NCBI GenBank assembly: GCA_003445095.1
Contig: DLVS01000197.1
Span: 1 to 10,443, forward strand
From: Verrucomicrobiales bacterium
Lineage (GTDB): Bacteria; Verrucomicrobiota; Verrucomicrobiia; Limisphaerales; UBA9464
DNA length: 10,443 nucleotides
Reading direction: 5' to 3'
Shown: positions 1 to 6,650 of the stretch, one piece after another
How the letters are laid out: every line of letters starts with the position of its first letter
Numbering within the stretch: the first letter of the stretch is position 1
The notes under the pieces: model-generated
Seen by the model: the letters and a program-made list of their open reading frames with translations, nothing else
Database searches by the model: none
Told to the model about the DNA's origin: nothing
Position numbers and translations under genes: made by a program

Positions 1-158
1 AGCAAGAGAGCGCGTCGTCCCCTCCGCTACGCCGGTTCGTGGGAGTAGTCGCTGACGGGAGGAAGCGCTGACTTCCGAAGTGCGTGAGTCGTTATCGGAC
101 GGTTGATTTCCCGCGACGGTGCGAAAGCAAGAGAGCGCATCGTCCCTCCGCTACGCCG
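1..158. repeat. Two-copy 33-34-bp direct repeat in the left flank
   Basis: A 34-bp unit at 1-34 recurs at 126-158 as 33 bp. The two differ by one substitution (position 14 G versus 139 A) and one missing C in the run of Cs. Both contain AGCAAGAGAGCGC-type sequence followed by CCTCCGCTACGCCG. The copies are direct and start 125 bp apart; the sequence between them is unrelated except for a small hairpin with a 5-bp stem at 61-76 (GGAAG/CTTCC). The repeat lies downstream of the DUF1501 gene in the sense of transcription. I see no transposase, and only two copies are visible. It may be part of a dispersed intergenic repeat family that continues to the left of the window. The repetition is certain; the class of element is not known. 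Confidence 0.7.
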
Positions 159-188
159 AAAGCTCCGCGACCCCACGCGAAAATTGTA

Positions 189-1664
189 TTAAGCCAAGAT
201 ATCCTTAACGACCGTTGCCGGCTCTACGCCGGTCAAGCGTTGGTCAAGACCCTGAAACTTGTAGGTGAAGCGCAGGTGATCGATGCCCAGGCAGTGCAGG
301 AGAGTGGCGTTGAGGTCATTGATATGGACGGGATTCTCCACCGGGTTGTAACTGAAATCATCCGTTTCGCCGTAACTGATCCCTCCCTTGATGCCGCCGC
401 CAGCCATCCACATGCAGAAGTTCTTCGGATGATGATCGCGGCCGTAGTCGGTCGGCTTGAGCGTGCCCTGCGAATAGACTGTCCGGCCAAACTCCCCACC
501 CCAGATAACCAGCGTCTCATCGAGCAGTCCCCGTTGTTTGAGATCCGTGACCAAGGCGGCGCAGGCCTGATCGGTGTCTTTGCATTGGGCACCCAGTTGC
601 TTAGGCAGATCGCCATGTTGATCCCAACCTCGGTGGAGGATTTGTACGCAACGCACCCCGCGCTCGATCATTCGACGCGCCAGCAACGCACTCGCGGCGT
701 GGGAGCCAGCTCGTTTCACATCCTCGCCATACAGCGCGAGCGTGGCCGGCGATTCATTCGAGAAGTCCACCAAATCCGGAACGCTGGATTGCATCCGAAA
801 AGCCATCTCGTATTGCGCAATTCGGGTCTGAATCTCGGGATCACCGATTTGCCGAAAACTGCGCTCGTTGAGTTGATTGAGCGCGTCGAGCATCGTCCGG
901 CGATCCGAGGAACTGACGCCGGGCGGATTTTGAATGTACAAAACCGGATCACCTCCAGGACGCAGGGCAACTCCGTTAAACCGTCCCGGCAGGAACCCGC
1001 TGCTCCACATCCGCGTAAAGAGGGCCTGTCCATTGCCGGTCGCCGGAAACGTCGGCGTGAGCACCACGAACGCCGGTAAATCGTTGTTTTCGCTGCCCAA
1101 GCCGTAGGCGAGCCATGAACCTAGACTGGCCTTTCCCGGGATCTCGCTGCCCGTCATCACAAACGTACAGGCGGGATCATGATTGATCGCGTTCGTGTGG
1201 ACCGTCTTGATCAATGCGATGTCGTCCACAATGCCGGCCGTGTACGGCAGGAGCTCACTGACCCACCGGCCGCATTGGCCATGTTGAGTGAACTTGTACA
1301 TCGAAGGTGCCACGGGCAGCCGCGCTTGGCCCGACGTCATCGTGGTGATGCGTTGGCCCATGCGAATCGAATCCGGCAAATCTTTGTCAAACTGCGCTCG
1401 GAGATTCGGTTTGTAATCCCACAGGTCTAACTGCGAGGGACCGCCGTTCATGTGAAGATAGATCAGGTTCTTCGCCTTGGGTGCAAAGTTCGGGAAACCC
1501 GGCAAGGGCGGATGAACCTGCTCAGGTGCGGCGACCGCGAGGGCTCGGCCGCCAGCATATTTGGCCCCCAACAAAGCGAGCGTCAGCCCGCCGAGGCGAA
1601 CCCCGGAATGGCCGAAGAATTGTCGGCGATTCTGCAACGTCTGGTAATCAAGCAATGGGTTCAT
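189..1664 (-). CDS. Tat-exported DUF1501 family protein
   Basis: A 491-residue protein of the DUF1501 family, which belongs to the alkaline phosphatase/sulfatase-like fold; its substrate is not established. The N-terminus carries a twin-arginine signal (NRRQFF, residues 12-17) followed by a hydrophobic stretch at about 22-34 and AVAAP, so export in a folded state is expected. Family blocks seen in order are [16 protein letters not shown] (71-86), [13 protein letters not shown] (161-173), GWDQHGDL (346-353), WGGEFGRT (388-395), GRDHHPKNF (408-416) and the C-terminal [10 protein letters not shown] (431-440). The conserved Asp, His, Glu and Arg in these blocks are candidates for metal binding and catalysis. 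Length and both ends are normal for the family, so the gene looks intact. It starts 10 bp after the cytochrome-type gene, with AAAGGAA 5 nt before the ATG. This pairing is typical of Planctomycetota and Verrucomicrobiota. Family assignment is firm; the biochemical role is unknown. Confidence 0.95.
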   Translation of the reverse strand: MNPLLDYQTLQNRRQFFGHSGVRLGGLTLALLGAKYAGGRALAVAAPEQVHPPLPGFPNFAPKAKNLIYLHMNGGPSQLDLWDYKPNLRAQFDKDLPDSIRMGQRITTMTSGQARLPVAPSMYKFTQHGQCGRWVSELLPYTAGIVDDIALIKTVHTNAINHDPACTFVMTGSEIPGKASLGSWLAYGLGSENNDLPAFVVLTPTFPATGNGQALFTRMWSSGFLPGRFNGVALRPGGDPVLYIQNPPGVSSSDRRTMLDALNQLNERSFRQIGDPEIQTRIAQYEMAFRMQSSVPDLVDFSNESPATLALYGEDVKRAGSHAASALLARRMIERGVRCVQILHRGWDQHGDLPKQLGAQCKDTDQACAALVTDLKQRGLLDETLVIWGGEFGRTVYSQGTLKPTDYGRDHHPKNFCMWMAGGGIKGGISYGETDDFSYNPVENPVHINDLNATLLHCLGIDHLRFTYKFQGLDQRLTGVEPATVVKDILA

Positions 1665-1668
1665 CGAA

Positions 1669-1675
1669 TTCCTTT
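1669..1675 (-). promoter_or_regulatory. Shine-Dalgarno site of the DUF1501 gene, overlapping the upstream stop
   Basis: On the minus strand the sequence reads TGAAAGGAATTCGATG. The TGA is the stop of the upstream cytochrome-type gene and the AAAGGAA following it is a good ribosome binding site, 5 nt from the ATG. The final A of the TGA is the first base of AAAGGAA. This supports the chosen start and suggests that a ribosome finishing the upstream gene could reinitiate on this one. Confidence 0.7.
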
Positions 1676-4600
1676 CAGTTCCGGGTCACAGTTTCATCAA
1701 GATTCAACAGCAGATTTGCGGTGAGCGTGTAAGCCGCCAGTTCAGGCGCGGCTAACTGAGCCGTCGGCCTAGATTCACCCACGGTGATGACTAGTTTCGC
1801 TGCTTCGGCATCAGCCGAGTAGCGAGCTAAATGTTGGTTCAGCGCCTTTGAAACGATCGCAAGTTCGTCCGTCGAAGGGAGGCGCGCCAACACAGTGCGA
1901 TATCCGAAGGTCAACCGTTCCTGCGGCGTAGAGCCCCCTTCCACCAACATCCGTTCGGCCAGGGCCCGAGCCGCTTCGAAATGCTGAACATCGTTCATCA
2001 GTTGCAACGCCTGAAGTGGAGTGTTGCTCCGTTCTCGACGCGAACAGCTTTGTTCTCGGTTCGGCGCGTCGAACGTACTCAGAAATGGCGCCGGCGCCGT
2101 CCGTTTGAAAAACGTGTACATGCTCCGCCGATACAACGCTGACCCGGTGTCCTGTTTGTACTCGCGAGTATTGGACCCGACGAACCCCACCGGCTCCCAG
2201 ATGTTGGGTGGCTGATACGGCTTGACCCCTTTGCCCCCCATGGTCGAGTCGAGCAGTCCCGAAACAAACAGCGCGTTGTCTCGCAACTGTTCTGCATCGA
2301 GTCGGAAACGCGGACCGCGAGCGAGCAGGCGATTCTCGGGATCGCGATTGAGCAGCTCCGGCGCTACGGTGGAACTCTGTCGATACGCCGAAGAGGTAAC
2401 CATCAACCGGATCAATCCTTTTATGTCCCAGCCGGACTCCTGGAACGTGGTGGCGAGCCAATCCAACAACTCCGGATGACTAGGAGGTTGCCCCTGCGAA
2501 CCAAAATCGCCGGAGCTTTTCACTAACCCAATCCCAAATAGCTGCTGCCAAAAACGATTCACGGCGACCCGCGCGGTGAGTGGGTTCTCGGGGTCCATTA
2601 GCCAACGGGCCAGGTCCAGCCGATTCGCTCGGGGCAAGGTGTCACTGTTAGCCGCGGTTGTGGCTACTGCTTCCTCGCTTGAGGCGCGATTCGCTCCACC
2701 GGAGGCGGCGACGGCGCCGTTTCGACGCAAGGGAGGTAGCACCGCTGGCACACCTGGTTCGACCTTTTCGCCGGGCTTGTCGTAGGCGCCTCGCATCATG
2801 ACGAAACTATCCCGCGGCTTCTCGAGATCGCGGAAGACGAACGTTTGTATGATCGCGTCATTGAACGCGTCGCGTTGTTTGCGCAACTCGGCGACGGCTT
2901 GGTTCAACGGGTCGAAGGTAGGTTTGGTAACCAGACAGATTTGCGACAAATAATAATCTCGCAACTGCTTCACTTGCTCAGGCGTCCGATTCGTGGTTCC
3001 CGTGTCTTTGAAAATCTTGCGGATATTTTCGGGAAATCCCTTCTCTTCTTGGCCGTCATTCTTTTGAGTCCAAACGGCGAATGAATGCCGCGGATCGTTG
3101 GCGGGATCCGTTCGCCCCAACACTCCGGATTTATCCCAGAAGACGGTTCCGCCCGACTGTGTGTAGGCGAGGCCACGTAGTTGATCGCCCGCCTTCAATC
3201 CGACGGCCTCGGCGGGGACTTCCAAGCGCACCCATTCGCCGGTCTTCGGTAGATCACCCAGGTGAGCCCTGCTCGGCTTGCCCTTCTCGCCCCAGCCAAT
3301 CGCATCGGCATCTCCCCAGATGGCTCGGTGTTCCCACCCGTCGCGGTTGAACTGCAACATGACGGCCTTCGGCGGGTTGGCGGGCTCAATGAACACGTGG
3401 GCAAACAAACGGGCGTTATCCGGAATTGTCAGCTTGGGCCCGTCTGATTCAAATACGTCCTGGCCCACTCCCGTGTCTTCCCGTCGCAAGGCACGTTTCC
3501 CAGAGAACACTTTTCCGTTTTCGGCCGTCACCAAGTTCGGCCCCGCTTGAGGTTTGAAGCCCGAAGGCACGTCGTCATCCAGCCACACGATTTCCTCTTC
3601 GCGGGCGGCCGGTGGCGGATTCAGCGAGGCGGGATCGGTGTAACTGACTGTTTGCAATCCAGCCACGATCTTAGCTTCGGCCGTCTCGATCCGTTCCTTA
3701 AACTTGGCCAATTCCTGTTCATCGTCCGACGATTTCAACTGGAGCATCGGCGCCGTTCGCAACGCGTTACCATCCATCGCCGGATCGGCCGCACTGTAGA
3801 AAAAAGCGTACAGCGAATAGAATTCCTTGTGCGACAGCGGGTCGAACTTGTGGTCGTGACACACGGCACAACCTGCGGTCAGTCCCAACCAGGTCTGCAC
3901 CGTGGTGGCGGTTCGATCCACCGCATACCGGAACAAAAACTCGGCATCAATCGCGCCGCCTTCCGACGTGGTCACGTTGCATCGGTTGAAGCCGGTGGCC
4001 ACCAATTGGTCGGGTGTTGGATTCGGTAAGAGGTCGCCCGCGAGTTGCTCGATCGTGAATTGGTCATACGGCAAATTGCGATTGAAGGACTGCACCACCC
4101 AGTCGCGGTAGGCCCAGGTCTGTCGTTCATTGTCGAGATGCAAACCGTGGGTATCCGCATAGCGCGCAACGTCGAGCCAGTGCTTGCCCATATGTTCCCC
4201 ATATTCCGGTGAATCCAAGAACCGATCGACCAAGCGCTCGTACGCTCCCGGCTGTGAGTCGGCCAGGAACGCATCCACCTCGGCCACGGTCGGCGGCAAC
4301 CCGCGCAGATCAAAACTCAGCCGGCGGATCAACGTTGGGCGATCGGCCTCCGTAGCGAGATGGTATCCCTCCTTTTTCAGCCGATCCGCCAGAAACACGT
4401 CGATGGGATTGCGCGCCTTTGGACTCGTGGATGGCACATTTGGTACAGGCGGATCCACCACGGGTTCGAAGGCCCAATGCTTTTGGTAGGCGGCGCCCTG
4501 TTCGATCCAACGTTTGATCAGTTCTTTTTGCTCGGGCGTCAGCGTCTTGTGCGATTCCGGCGGCGGCATCACATCATCGGGATCCGTCGCGAGCAGTCGC

Positions 4601-4866
4601 TTCCACAGTTCGCTCCCGGCAAGATTTCCCGGCTTGATGGCGATCACGCCGTCTTTGTTCGGAGAAAAAGCGCCTTCCGCCACGTCCAGTCGCAATCCGG
4701 CCTTGCGGTGTTTGGCATCGAAGCCGTGGCAGGCAAAACAGTTGTCCGATAAAATTGGCCGGATGTCCCGATTGAACTGAACCCGATCGGGTGCCGGAGC
4801 GGCCAACACGACGGCTCCAGTCAGCCATGCACTGAAGCAATGTGATAATCGAACGCGAATCATCAT
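1675..4866 (-). CDS. PSCyt1/DUF1549/DUF1553 planctomycete-type cytochrome c protein
   Basis: A 1063-residue exported protein. A signal peptide covers about residues 1-25 (hydrophobic core, then LAAPAP). The PSCyt1 domain (about 30-125) has a haem c motif CFACH at 43-47 and a likely axial Met in VMPPPE (Met100). DUF1549 follows at about 150-360 ([31 protein letters not shown]) and contains a second CXXCH, CAVCH at 333-337. A beta-rich middle region (about 425-590) includes WEHRAIWG and [18 protein letters not shown]1553 (about 748-1010) has [28 protein letters not shown] and [13 protein letters not shown], and the end ([14 protein letters not shown]) is the usual family C-terminus. The gene therefore looks complete. 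Residues 714-743 are an Ala/Ser-rich insertion that seems foreign to the family. Two ATG codons in tandem (4866 and 4863) are both possible starts; a weak GAGAG precedes them. It is followed after 10 bp by the DUF1501 gene. Periplasmic electron transfer is inferred; no substrate is known. Confidence 0.95.
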   Translation of the reverse strand: MMIRVRLSHCFSAWLTGAVVLAAPAPDRVQFNRDIRPILSDNCFACHGFDAKHRKAGLRLDVAEGAFSPNKDGVIAIKPGNLAGSELWKRLLATDPDDVMPPPESHKTLTPEQKELIKRWIEQGAAYQKHWAFEPVVDPPVPNVPSTSPKARNPIDVFLADRLKKEGYHLATEADRPTLIRRLSFDLRGLPPTVAEVDAFLADSQPGAYERLVDRFLDSPEYGEHMGKHWLDVARYADTHGLHLDNERQTWAYRDWVVQSFNRNLPYDQFTIEQLAGDLLPNPTPDQLVATGFNRCNVTTSEGGAIDAEFLFRYAVDRTATTVQTWLGLTAGCAVCHDHKFDPLSHKEFYSLYAFFYSAADPAMDGNALRTAPMLQLKSSDDEQELAKFKERIETAEAKIVAGLQTVSYTDPASLNPPPAAREEEIVWLDDDVPSGFKPQAGPNLVTAENGKVFSGKRALRREDTGVGQDVFESDGPKLTIPDNARLFAHVFIEPANPPKAVMLQFNRDGWEHRAIWGDADAIGWGEKGKPSRAHLGDLPKTGEWVRLEVPAEAVGLKAGDQLRGLAYTQSGGTVFWDKSGVLGRTDPANDPRHSFAVWTQKNDGQEEKGFPENIRKIFKDTGTTNRTPEQVKQLRDYYLSQICLVTKPTFDPLNQAVAELRKQRDAFNDAIIQTFVFRDLEKPRDSFVMMRGAYDKPGEKVEPGVPAVLPPLRRNGAVAASGGANRASSEEAVATTAANSDTLPRANRLDLARWLMDPENPLTARVAVNRFWQQLFGIGLVKSSGDFGSQGQPPSHPELLDWLATTFQESGWDIKGLIRLMVTSSAYRQSSTVAPELLNRDPENRLLARGPRFRLDAEQLRDNALFVSGLLDSTMGGKGVKPYQPPNIWEPVGFVGSNTREYKQDTGSALYRRSMYTFFKRTAPAPFLSTFDAPNREQSCSRRERSNTPLQALQLMNDVQHFEAARALAERMLVEGGSTPQERLTFGYRTVLARLPSTDELAIVSKALNQHLARYSADAEAAKLVITVGESRPTAQLAAPELAAYTLTANLLLNLDETVTRN
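2638..2727 (-). other. In-frame low-complexity insertion within the cytochrome-type protein
   Basis: Residues 714-743, between the family segments VPAVLPPL and [11 protein letters not shown], are rich in Ala, Ser, Gly and Asn (for example [16 protein letters not shown]). In relatives as I know them, a short Pro/Gly linker joins these two segments. The DNA includes a perfect 10-bp palindrome, ACGGCGCCGT. It could be a linker expansion or a small repeat element that landed in frame. The boundaries are approximate. Confidence 0.45.
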
Positions 4867-4889
4867 GGATAAACTCTCACCGCTCGTTT

Positions 4890-4901
4890 GGATTGCAATC
4901 C
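4890..4901. promoter_or_regulatory. 12-bp perfect palindrome upstream of the cytochrome-type gene
   Basis: GGATTGCAATCC is a perfect palindrome that ends 23 nt before the ATG at 4866. Its position suits an operator for a dimeric regulator or a small 5'-leader structure. A palindrome of this length can occur by chance, no second copy is seen, and I recognise no regulator that binds it. Confidence 0.2.
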
Positions 4902-5016
4902 CCAGTCAACGCTGGAGATCGCCTTAGACGATTGGGCGGCCGTCAAATTCGGTCGGAATTTTAATGATCCGGCGGACTAGGTTTGTCGCGTTGAGGCGCG
5001 TGCCCGCGTCCGGCGC

Positions 5017-5056
5017 GACCGACGACGTCACGTGGTCGGTCTGGCGCGCCCGCCAG
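5017..5056 (-). terminator. Possible GC-rich hairpin terminator after the haloperoxidase-like gene
   Basis: Two inverted repeats lie 33-73 nt past the stop codon. The first is CTGGCG/CGCCAG (5041-5046 with 5051-5056), a 6-bp stem with a 4-nt loop. The second is GACCGAC/GTCGGTC (5017-5023 with 5035-5041), a 7-bp stem with an 11-nt loop. They share base 5041, so they would compete slightly. No U-run follows on the minus strand, so this is not a classic intrinsic terminator. It may act as a GC-rich terminator or as a 3'-end stabiliser. Confidence 0.35.
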
Positions 5057-5089
5057 CTGCTATGCTTCTTGTCTCCAACCTGTCGCGAA

Positions 5090-6376
5090 TCATTTGTCCA
5101 ATGGCCGCAGCGCGTGCTGGATCACATACTCCCCCACTTTTTTCCCGGTCCGTTGCCCCTCGCGATTCGCCGCCATGAAGTGAATGCCGCCGAAAATACG
5201 ACTCATGCCGGCTTCGGCGGCGGCTTCCGAGAATCGGTCATAGGTTCGCGCAGCTCCAAAGAGGCCGTTCGAGTACAGCGTGAACTTGAAGTCATCGCTT
5301 CCGTTCAACGACTGCAACACCGCCGCCGCCGCCGCGCTGAAGGTACTATGGCCCGACGTGTGTTCGGGAAAAGGAGGCGTGAGAATCAACGGAGTCCAAT
5401 TCTCGTTAGGCTCGGTCGCCGGATTTCCATCGGAGTTCGCGCCGCGGATGGCCGTGATGGGACGCCACCAATCGTAAGCATACTTGCTGTCCCAGCTGGA
5501 AATCGCCGCGTCAGCCAGGGCCAGATTGAGCAGCGCGAAGAGGCGCGCTGATTCGAGCAGAGGCAGATCCTTTGTCTTGGCGAACTGCTGAGCGACGCCA
5601 TTCCAATGTCCGGGCGGTGTCTCGCTGCCAACGCCGTCCGCCCAGAAGAACGCGATTTCAGTTTGTTCCGGCGTTCGATTGGTGCTGTTGCGCCCGCCCA
5701 ACGATTTAACCTGATTCATTTGTTCGGCCCACTCCGGGCCGTCCAGCACCGGCGGCGGTTCCGCCCGGAATTGATCGGCGCGTTCGAGCACGAACGGTTT
5801 GAGCCGCGGCCATTGCGGCAACCACGGGCTGGCGAACTGCGGTGGTGTGGGTTGCCAATGCCCAGGCTGAGGAGAAGCACGATAATCCGCCCCGTAATTC
5901 GACCCGTCGAAGTCGCGCTGAAGCAAAAGATTCTGAGCCACCTGACGCCCCCACGCGACGCCGGCCGTTTTCTCCGGGCCATCGGGTAACGAGGCCAAAT
6001 GAGCCTGCAAAGCCGCATCCATCGTGGTCGTGAACTGGGGATACAAGTATCGCAATGTGCGATTTGCCGCGGCCGCCGCGGCAGCTTCGGGAGATGCCGA
6101 CGCGGGTGTCGGTGAGTTCGTGTGCTGACGGTAGTTTTCATATTTCGGCGCCAGTCCATTGACCGCGTCGAACATCGCGGTATGCATGATCGCTAATTGC
6201 CGCGACGCCATGGGCGGCGGAGTATTCGCGAAACGGATCGCCTCCAGCGCGAGCGCATTCCAGGCGGAGACCGGGTTAGGAGCGACCTGACTCGCGGAGG
6301 CCAACCAGCTGCTAACTAGTCCGACCACAAGCGCAAGCCTCCCCGCCGCAATCAACTGAATCGCCGGTCCGGTCAT
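5090..6376 (-). CDS. Exported vanadium-dependent haloperoxidase / PAP2 phosphatase-like protein
   Basis: A 428-residue protein of the vanadium haloperoxidase/PAP2 acid phosphatase superfamily. A hydrophobic segment at about residues 9-28 ending in SAS is a likely signal peptide, so it should act outside the cytoplasm. The three active-site motifs are all intact in the C-terminal half: K298-X6-R305-P306 (within SKYAYDWWRP), S341-G342-H343 (within PEHTSGHS), and S392-R393-X5-H399 (within GMSRIFGGIHF). In known enzymes these residues bind vanadate or phosphate, and the SGH or SRX5H histidines act in catalysis. The reaction could be halide oxidation by hydrogen peroxide or phosphate ester hydrolysis; sequence alone does not decide. 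The N-terminal half is largely helical, with an Ala run at about 98-104. Upstream is a 274-bp gap and downstream a 223-bp gap, so it is probably monocistronic. The ATG at 6376 has only a distant AGGA (about 14 nt), so the start is chosen mainly on the signal peptide. Confidence 0.92.
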   Translation of the reverse strand: MTGPAIQLIAAGRLALVVGLVSSWLASASQVAPNPVSAWNALALEAIRFANTPPPMASRQLAIMHTAMFDAVNGLAPKYENYRQHTNSPTPASASPEAAAAAAANRTLRYLYPQFTTTMDAALQAHLASLPDGPEKTAGVAWGRQVAQNLLLQRDFDGSNYGADYRASPQPGHWQPTPPQFASPWLPQWPRLKPFVLERADQFRAEPPPVLDGPEWAEQMNQVKSLGGRNSTNRTPEQTEIAFFWADGVGSETPPGHWNGVAQQFAKTKDLPLLESARLFALLNLALADAAISSWDSKYAYDWWRPITAIRGANSDGNPATEPNENWTPLILTPPFPEHTSGHSTFSAAAAAVLQSLNGSDDFKFTLYSNGLFGAARTYDRFSEAAAEAGMSRIFGGIHFMAANREGQRTGKKVGEYVIQHALRPLDK

Positions 6377-6650
6377 AGCTCAGCGAAAATTCCTACCCGA
6401 GGCGCTCCAAGGAACGGACACCATCGGCACCCGAGCCATTACGCCGGTGTCCGGAAAGGCCTCGCCGGTGATAGTGATTGCCGCCATTGTCGTTAGATTG
6501 GGCGGAAGTAAGGCATCGAATTAACCGAGGGCGAGCTGCCTCATTAGCTAAAGCACCGACGCAAAATACGATGCCAGCAGAACCAGAGTCGATCGTCACT
6601 TCGATAAGTGATTAATGACTGAGGCTGAAAAGTGATTTTCACGTTTCGAT
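6377..6650. other. Intergenic region between the RCC1-repeat gene and the haloperoxidase-like gene
   Basis: This 274-bp gap should hold the 3' end of the RCC1 transcript and the promoter of the haloperoxidase-like gene. I see a short 8-bp direct repeat, CGCCGGTG (6442-6449 and 6463-6470), and AT-rich sequence just after the RCC1 stop (6601-6650) with only weak overlapping inverted repeats around GTGAAAATCAC. There is no convincing promoter, terminator or gene. Short open frames exist here but lack ribosome binding sites and any family resemblance. Confidence 0.5.

Larger units (their letters stand above)
4867..5089. other. Intergenic region between the haloperoxidase-like and cytochrome-type genes
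   Basis: This 223-bp gap should hold the end of the haloperoxidase-like transcript and the promoter of the cytochrome/DUF1501 pair. The right part (5017-5056) contains GC-rich hairpins. The left part, close to the start of the cytochrome-type gene, is richer in A and T and includes TTGACG on the minus strand (4946-4941) and TAAAAT-like sequence further upstream, but no -35/-10 pair with good spacing. I do not call a promoter. Confidence 0.5.

Noticed and set aside
1..158. The left-edge repeat as a CRISPR array.
   Set aside because: Only two copies with a 91-bp spacing between them, imperfect identity and no cas genes; it does not fit an array.
84..1079. A 331-codon open frame on the plus strand, running through the left repeat and antisense to the DUF1501 gene.
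   Set aside because: It lies almost wholly opposite a well-supported gene with strong family motifs. Its translation is Arg-rich with no recognisable domain, as expected for a shadow frame in GC-rich DNA.
1811..2461. A 216-codon minus-strand frame within the cytochrome-type gene, in another reading frame.
   Set aside because: It is inside the intact DUF1553 coding region, and its translation is Arg/Ser-rich without motifs. There is no sign of a frameshift in the main gene.
3547..4029. A 160-codon plus-strand frame opposite the cytochrome-type gene.
   Set aside because: Shadow of the DUF1549-coding region; no ribosome binding site and no family resemblance.
6380..6487. A 35-codon minus-strand frame (MAAITITGEAFPDTG...) ending 3 nt before the haloperoxidase-like ATG, which could be a leader peptide.
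   Set aside because: No ribosome binding site and no recognisable attenuator structure. The spacing is suggestive, but a frame this short is expected by chance.
6393..6599. A 68-codon minus-strand frame in the gap upstream of the haloperoxidase-like gene.
   Set aside because: Low-complexity His/Arg/Gly-rich translation, no ribosome binding site and no family resemblance.
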